A DNA stretch of 9,312 nt from Promethearchaeota archaeon (GTDB lineage Archaea > Asgardarchaeota > Lokiarchaeia > Sigyniarchaeales > SOKP01). The notes beneath the pieces are model-generated. The model did not search any database. It had not been told where the DNA came from and saw only the letters and a program-made list of their open reading frames with translations. The stretch covers positions 1 through 9,312 of the forward strand of contig JAEORV010000032.1 of NCBI GenBank assembly GCA_016840695.1. The letters run 5' to 3'. The position numbers and the translations under genes are program-made. This document shows, in pieces, positions 6,880 through 9,312 of this stretch (positions are counted from its first letter, which is position 1; every line of letters starts with the position of its first letter).

Positions 6880-7308
6880 TCATCGTGTGTGTTTATGTAA
6901 TTCATAATAATTTATATTAGGTTCATCCGCAACCATTTTCATCGTTTTTAAAAAAATTTTCATAAATTTTAAAATGGTTCCAATTCTGTATATACCCTTT
7001 ATCTTTACCTTACGCGTTAATGTGGCTTTAATGACGCCTAAACGACCATAAGCCATTTCTAACATTGAATGCACGTGAAGAGTAAGCTTTAAAGCTTTCT
7101 TGGACTCTCCCCTCTCAATTGTTATTTTATTTCCATTAAAAATAATTGTTATGGCATACATGGGTATAACATCAATTACTATTTTTCTTGGCTTTTTCTT
7201 AGCCCAGTTCACTACGTAGTTGCTAAATTTTTCGTCATGTTGACGATAATCTAGCATGTTTTTAATAGCTAGTCCTAAGAGGTCTTCTGGTTGAGAAATT
7301 TCTAACAT
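6880..7308 (-). CDS. SCP-2-like (sterol carrier protein 2 type) lipid-binding protein
   Basis: The 142-residue protein resembles a single SCP-2 domain. A helical start (1-39) is followed by a strand pair (KIVIDVIPMYAITIIFNGNKITIERGE, about 42-68), then the diagnostic region LKLTLHVHSMLEMAYGRLGVIKATLTRKVKIKG (73-105), equivalent to the 'thresholded' helix and the G-K-x-K-I-x-G turn of SCP-2 domains. The tail (106-130) is hydrophobic and basic and could form an amphipathic helix closing a lipid cavity or touching membrane. It is the first gene of the minus-strand operon: its TGA (6880-6882) is followed at once by GGAG and ATG codons and then the FAD gene frame. An in-frame TGA lies just upstream of the ATG at 7308, so this start is well fixed. 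It probably binds or presents a hydrophobic acyl or isoprenoid substrate to the FAD enzyme; this role is inferred from context only. Confidence 0.7.
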   Translation of the reverse strand: MLEISQPEDLLGLAIKNMLDYRQHDEKFSNYVVNWAKKKPRKIVIDVIPMYAITIIFNGNKITIERGESKKALKLTLHVHSMLEMAYGRLGVIKATLTRKVKIKGIYRIGTILKFMKIFLKTMKMVADEPNINYYELHKHTR

Positions 7309-7324
7309 TTTATATCAATTTAAA

Positions 7325-7373
7325 TTTTATAATTATGATTATAACTTATTTTTAATTTTTAATATATATATAG
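7325..7373 (-). promoter_or_regulatory. AT-rich promoter region of the SCP-2/FAD/CCG operon
   Basis: This part of the divergent region offers several minus-strand TATA candidates: ATTATAAAA (7325-7333), AGTTATAATC (7337-7346) and a TATATATATA run (about 7362-7371). The choice between them cannot be made by eye. No Shine-Dalgarno motif precedes the ATG at 7308, so a short or absent leader is likely. Confidence 0.4.
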
Positions 7374-7420
7374 TTTTAATCCATTAACTACTTTACAAAT
7401 TATATTTAACAAAAATGAAA

Positions 7421-7428
7421 TTTATATA
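7421..7428 (+). promoter_or_regulatory. TATA box for the CdhC-like/CooC-like gene pair
   Basis: TTTATATA, the archaeal consensus, is centred near 7425 and predicts transcription from about 7451. The GTG start is at 7453 with no ribosome binding site, so the mRNA is probably leaderless. The A-rich stretch just upstream (AAAAATGAAA) could serve as the BRE. Confidence 0.65.
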
Positions 7429-7452
7429 GGAAATAGTCTTAGGCATAATATC

Positions 7453-8220
7453 GTGCAAATAAAAAATATCCTCGAAGATATCAGAGAATTTTTAGAAGGA
7501 GAATCTCGAAAAGGAAAAAAGGTAACAAATTATAAAGTGAAAGATAATCCTCCAAAATACTTTAAGGAATTTAATATTAAAATCGAATTGGATGAGTGCA
7601 AGGAAATAATCCTTCAAGAAGAAACAAAGCTTGAACTCGGGGGGGTTAATAAACAATCTTTCTCTATTATCTATCCACTAACAGACATTGATCTCGTTCA
7701 AAACAATAAAATTACCGTATTGGGCCCAGAAATTCACGAGATCTCTGCCCATGATATCGATTTCGGCATGTTTGTTCTTATTGGAGTGAAAAAAATTTCG
7801 GAAAAAATATACAATGAACTCTTACATTTTAATTTTATTTCCAATGGAATAGAAGGATTCATGATCCGCACTATTCCAAGGAGATTTTGGTGTAGACTTA
7901 GTAATGAACTCATTAGTAAAGACGTTTCGTTCGAATTACTTGGAAATGCAATTGCATACCTCTACAAGCAGAAATTTAAAGATGTAATTGATGCCATGGA
8001 GATAATTATCGTTAATTCTCACCCCGATTCCATTTTAAAATTTATAGAGCTCACGGAAGAGATTCGAAAGTCCCAAAGAACACGGTGGAAAGAAAAGATT
8101 GAAAAATGGAAGCAAAACATTGATTGTGACTACGATTGGGATTGTGCGGAATGCCCTTATATAGAAACATGCGATGAAGTAAGAGAAGTATTGGACGAAA
8201 GGGAAAAAATAGAAGAGTAA
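7453..8220 (+). CDS. Short acetyl-CoA synthase beta (CdhC/AcsB)-like protein with an altered cysteine motif
   Basis: This 255-residue protein aligns by eye with the N-terminal portion of the archaeal CdhC subunit of CO dehydrogenase/acetyl-CoA synthase. Shared landmarks in order are ELGG (61-64), a strand ending in F-S-I-I, KITVLGPEI (86-94, CdhC K-V-T-I-V-G-P-D-L), a FVLIGVKKI strand, FISNGIEGFMIRTIPRRFWCRLS (CdhC F-I-N-Y-x-x-G-x-M-H-x-N-Q-R-x-x-x-W-x-R-x-S), and LGNAIAYLYKQKF. Where CdhC has its A-cluster cysteines, this protein has C225, C231, C234 and C240 (C-x5-C-x2-C-x5-C), and then it ends after 15 more residues. The remaining catalytic half of CdhC, including the further nickel ligands, is absent. 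It is therefore probably not an acetyl-CoA synthase; it could bind an iron-sulfur or nickel centre. A CooC-like ATPase gene follows 17 to 32 bases downstream. The GTG start fits the TATA box; there is no other standard start nearby. Confidence 0.72.
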   Translation: MQIKNILEDIREFLEGESRKGKKVTNYKVKDNPPKYFKEFNIKIELDECKEIILQEETKLELGGVNKQSFSIIYPLTDIDLVQNNKITVLGPEIHEISAHDIDFGMFVLIGVKKISEKIYNELLHFNFISNGIEGFMIRTIPRRFWCRLSNELISKDVSFELLGNAIAYLYKQKFKDVIDAMEIIIVNSHPDSILKFIELTEEIRKSQRTRWKEKIEKWKQNIDCDYDWDCAECPYIETCDEVREVLDEREKIEE

Positions 8221-8237
8221 ACTAAAAATAACATTAA

Positions 8238-9032
8238 ATGGTGGTATTAGAGATGAGTGAAAGAGAACTTACAAAAAAGCCCCTCATTATTTCAGTTGTA
8301 GGAAAGGGAGGCGTAGGAAAAACGGTAATTACCACCCTATTAGCAAGAGCAATTTCGAAGGAACACGACTATAAATTGCTCTTGATCGACGCAGATCCCA
8401 CTCATCCACACTTGAGCAATATGGTAAAATTAGTTCCTGAGAAAAGTCTCGAAGAAGTAAGGCTTAATGTCGTAAAAAACGTTTCAAGGAAAGACAGGGA
8501 TTCTAAAGAATTAGCGGAAGAAATTGATTTTAACGTATACGACTCAATGGTTGAAAGTAAGGACTTTTGCTTGTTCTCAATTGGTCAACCTGAAGGTCCT
8601 GGTTGCTTCTGTCCATCGAATACTCTCTTAAGAAAAGTAATTGAATCGATTAGTCAAGATTTTGATATAGTATTAATTGATTGCGAGGCAGGACTTGAAC
8701 AGATCAATCGAAAAGTCATTAAATCGGTTGATATATTGTTAGTTGTCACGGATATATCAATGAGAAGCATTGAAACAGCCGATTCTATTAGAAAATCCGC
8801 TAAAAAATTCACTCAATATAAGGAACTGGGCGTTATAATAAATAAAGTGAAAGGAGATATTAATGCAATTGTAGAAAAGTTGGAAGAATTAAATTTACCT
8901 ATATATGCCCGGGTTCCAGAAGATCAAAAAGTAATGGAGTTTGATTTAAATGGAACGCCCTTAATTGAACTCCCAGACACTCCAAGTCAATTAGTAATAA
9001 AAAAATTGGCAAAAAAAATTTTAAATACTTGA
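8238..9032 (+). CDS. CooC-like P-loop ATPase (CO dehydrogenase/nickel-centre maturation family)
   Basis: The 264-residue protein belongs to the SIMIBI/MinD-type ATPases. It shows the deviant Walker A GKGGVGKT (22-29, signature lysine K23), switch I around LLIDADPTHP (48-56), a CxC motif C123-F-C125 in PGCFCPSN followed by a helix, and switch II near IDCEAGLE (147-154). The CxC after a GQPEGPG stretch is the hallmark of CooC, where the pair of cysteines at the dimer interface binds nickel or zinc and ATP drives dimerisation during metal insertion into CODH/ACS. It is likely cytoplasmic. It is co-transcribed with the CdhC-like gene, which may be its partner or target. Two in-frame ATGs exist: 8238, and 8253, which is preceded at nine bases by GGTGGT; the second may be the true start (259 residues). 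Confidence 0.85.
   Translation: MVVLEMSERELTKKPLIISVVGKGGVGKTVITTLLARAISKEHDYKLLLIDADPTHPHLSNMVKLVPEKSLEEVRLNVVKNVSRKDRDSKELAEEIDFNVYDSMVESKDFCLFSIGQPEGPGCFCPSNTLLRKVIESISQDFDIVLIDCEAGLEQINRKVIKSVDILLVVTDISMRSIETADSIRKSAKKFTQYKELGVIINKVKGDINAIVEKLEELNLPIYARVPEDQKVMEFDLNGTPLIELPDTPSQLVIKKLAKKILNT
8240..8245 (+). promoter_or_regulatory. Ribosome binding site favouring the ATG at 8253
   Basis: GGTGGT contains GGTG, part of the archaeal Shine-Dalgarno sequence, and its GGTG lies nine bases before the ATG at 8253. The ATG at 8238 overlaps the motif and has no ribosome site of its own, so translation of the CooC-like gene may begin at 8253. Confidence 0.45.
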
Positions 9033-9047
9033 AGGTAGAATATTTAG

Positions 9048-9057
9048 TATTATATTT
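9048..9057 (+). promoter_or_regulatory. TATA box for the right-edge gene
   Basis: TATTATATTT is centred near 9052, and 26 bases further on lies the ATG at 9079. This spacing matches the other leaderless genes in the window and argues for 9079 rather than the in-frame ATG at 9067. Confidence 0.5.
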
Positions 9058-9078
9058 TTATTGAAAATGTGTATAATC

Positions 9079-9312
9079 ATGACAGAGCCAATTATAATTG
9101 CTGAAGAAACAAGAATAGATACCACTAATACAGATAGAATCGAACTCTCAAGAAGTACTGTAATCAACGCGAGAACTCGTAATTTTGGCAAGTTATATCT
9201 CTTGCTTGTAAACATATTTGGAATAGATAAAACTATAAAAAAAGTCGGCAAAAGAGAGGGACAGGAAGTTCAAGTATATTTTAAAGCGCATGATCAATAC
9301 ATGACCTTGACT
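9079..9312 (+). CDS. Unrecognised protein, N-terminal 78 residues, cut by window edge
   Basis: The frame is open from the ATG at 9079 (an upstream in-frame ATG is at 9067) to the right edge with no stop. The fragment begins MTEPIIIAEETRID, is rich in T, I and R, and contains NFGKLYLLLVNIFGIDKTIKK and KREGQEVQVYFKAHDQ. The moderately hydrophobic LYLLLVNIFGI stretch is too short to be a convincing membrane helix. No family is recognised. Support for its being real comes from the TATA box at the expected distance, the codon use, which resembles that of the neighbours, and the absence of stops over 82 codons in AT-rich DNA. The opposite strand also has a 76-codon frame here, which I judge to be a shadow. 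Confidence 0.6.
   Translation, partial: MTEPIIIAEETRIDTTNTDRIELSRSTVINARTRNFGKLYLLLVNIFGIDKTIKKVGKREGQEVQVYFKAHDQYMTLT

Noticed and set aside
7361..7373. TA-dinucleotide run as a possible repeat element or origin signal
   Set aside because: It is a short alternating TA tract in a divergent promoter region and is explained by promoter AT richness. There are no iterated longer motifs around it.
9021..9251. A 76-codon hydrophobic open frame on the minus strand at the right edge
   Set aside because: It covers the promoter and start of the plus-strand gene at 9079 and runs antisense to it. Its hydrophobicity follows from the T-rich complement; a real membrane protein cannot be fully excluded.

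Overview
The window looks like chromosomal DNA from an AT-rich archaeon, most likely an Asgard (Lokiarchaeia-like) lineage. The archaeal assignment rests on TATA-type promoters about 26 bases upstream of start codons, several apparently leaderless genes, oligo-T terminators, a TrmB-type winged helix, a CdhC-like protein and an HdrB/HdrD-type CCG-domain protein. The Asgard placement is inferred from the gene families and general look of the proteins; no ribosomal RNA or marker protein is present to settle it.

Layout from left to right. (1) A left-truncated minus-strand gene (start at 655) encodes a secreted or membrane-anchored protein with a signal peptide, many N-glycosylation sequons, four mature-part cysteines and the beginning of a C-terminal membrane helix. 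(2) Divergent from it, 870-3362 encodes an 830-residue protein: TrmB-like winged helix, about 580 residues of coiled coil broken in the middle, and a C-terminal TrmB/PLD-like domain. (3) 3448-4149 encodes a COG1926-type phosphoribosyltransferase under its own promoter. (4) A compact minus-strand operon (7308 down to 4193) encodes an SCP-2-like lipid-binding protein, an FAD-binding oxidase/dehydrogenase of the VAO/GlcD type, and a ferredoxin-like plus double-CCG iron-sulfur protein; it ends in an oligo-T terminator facing gene 3. (5) A plus-strand pair (7453-9032) encodes a short protein homologous to the N-terminal part of acetyl-CoA synthase beta (CdhC/AcsB) but ending in a different four-cysteine motif, followed by a CooC-like ATPase with a CxC metal-binding motif. 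(6) A right-truncated gene of unknown function starts at 9079.

How the genes may work together. The FAD protein and the CCG protein form a classic flavin dehydrogenase/electron-acceptor pair: electrons taken from an organic (perhaps hydroxy-acid or lipid-like) substrate pass through two [4Fe-4S] clusters to two HdrB-type non-cubane cluster sites. The co-transcribed SCP-2 protein suggests a hydrophobic substrate. The CdhC-like/CooC-like pair looks like a metal-centre maturation or nickel-handling module related to CO dehydrogenase/acetyl-CoA synthase. The long TrmB-coiled-coil protein has no obvious functional link to its neighbours.

The most unusual items are the TrmB-coiled-coil chimera, the stand-alone CdhC-like protein with its altered cysteine motif, and the FAD gene, whose conserved-looking reading frame extends about 30 codons upstream of the only standard start codon. 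No stretch longer than 300 bases is without a gene; the longest gap is the 214-base divergent promoter region 656-869. I saw no tRNA, rRNA, CRISPR array, insertion sequence or integrase.
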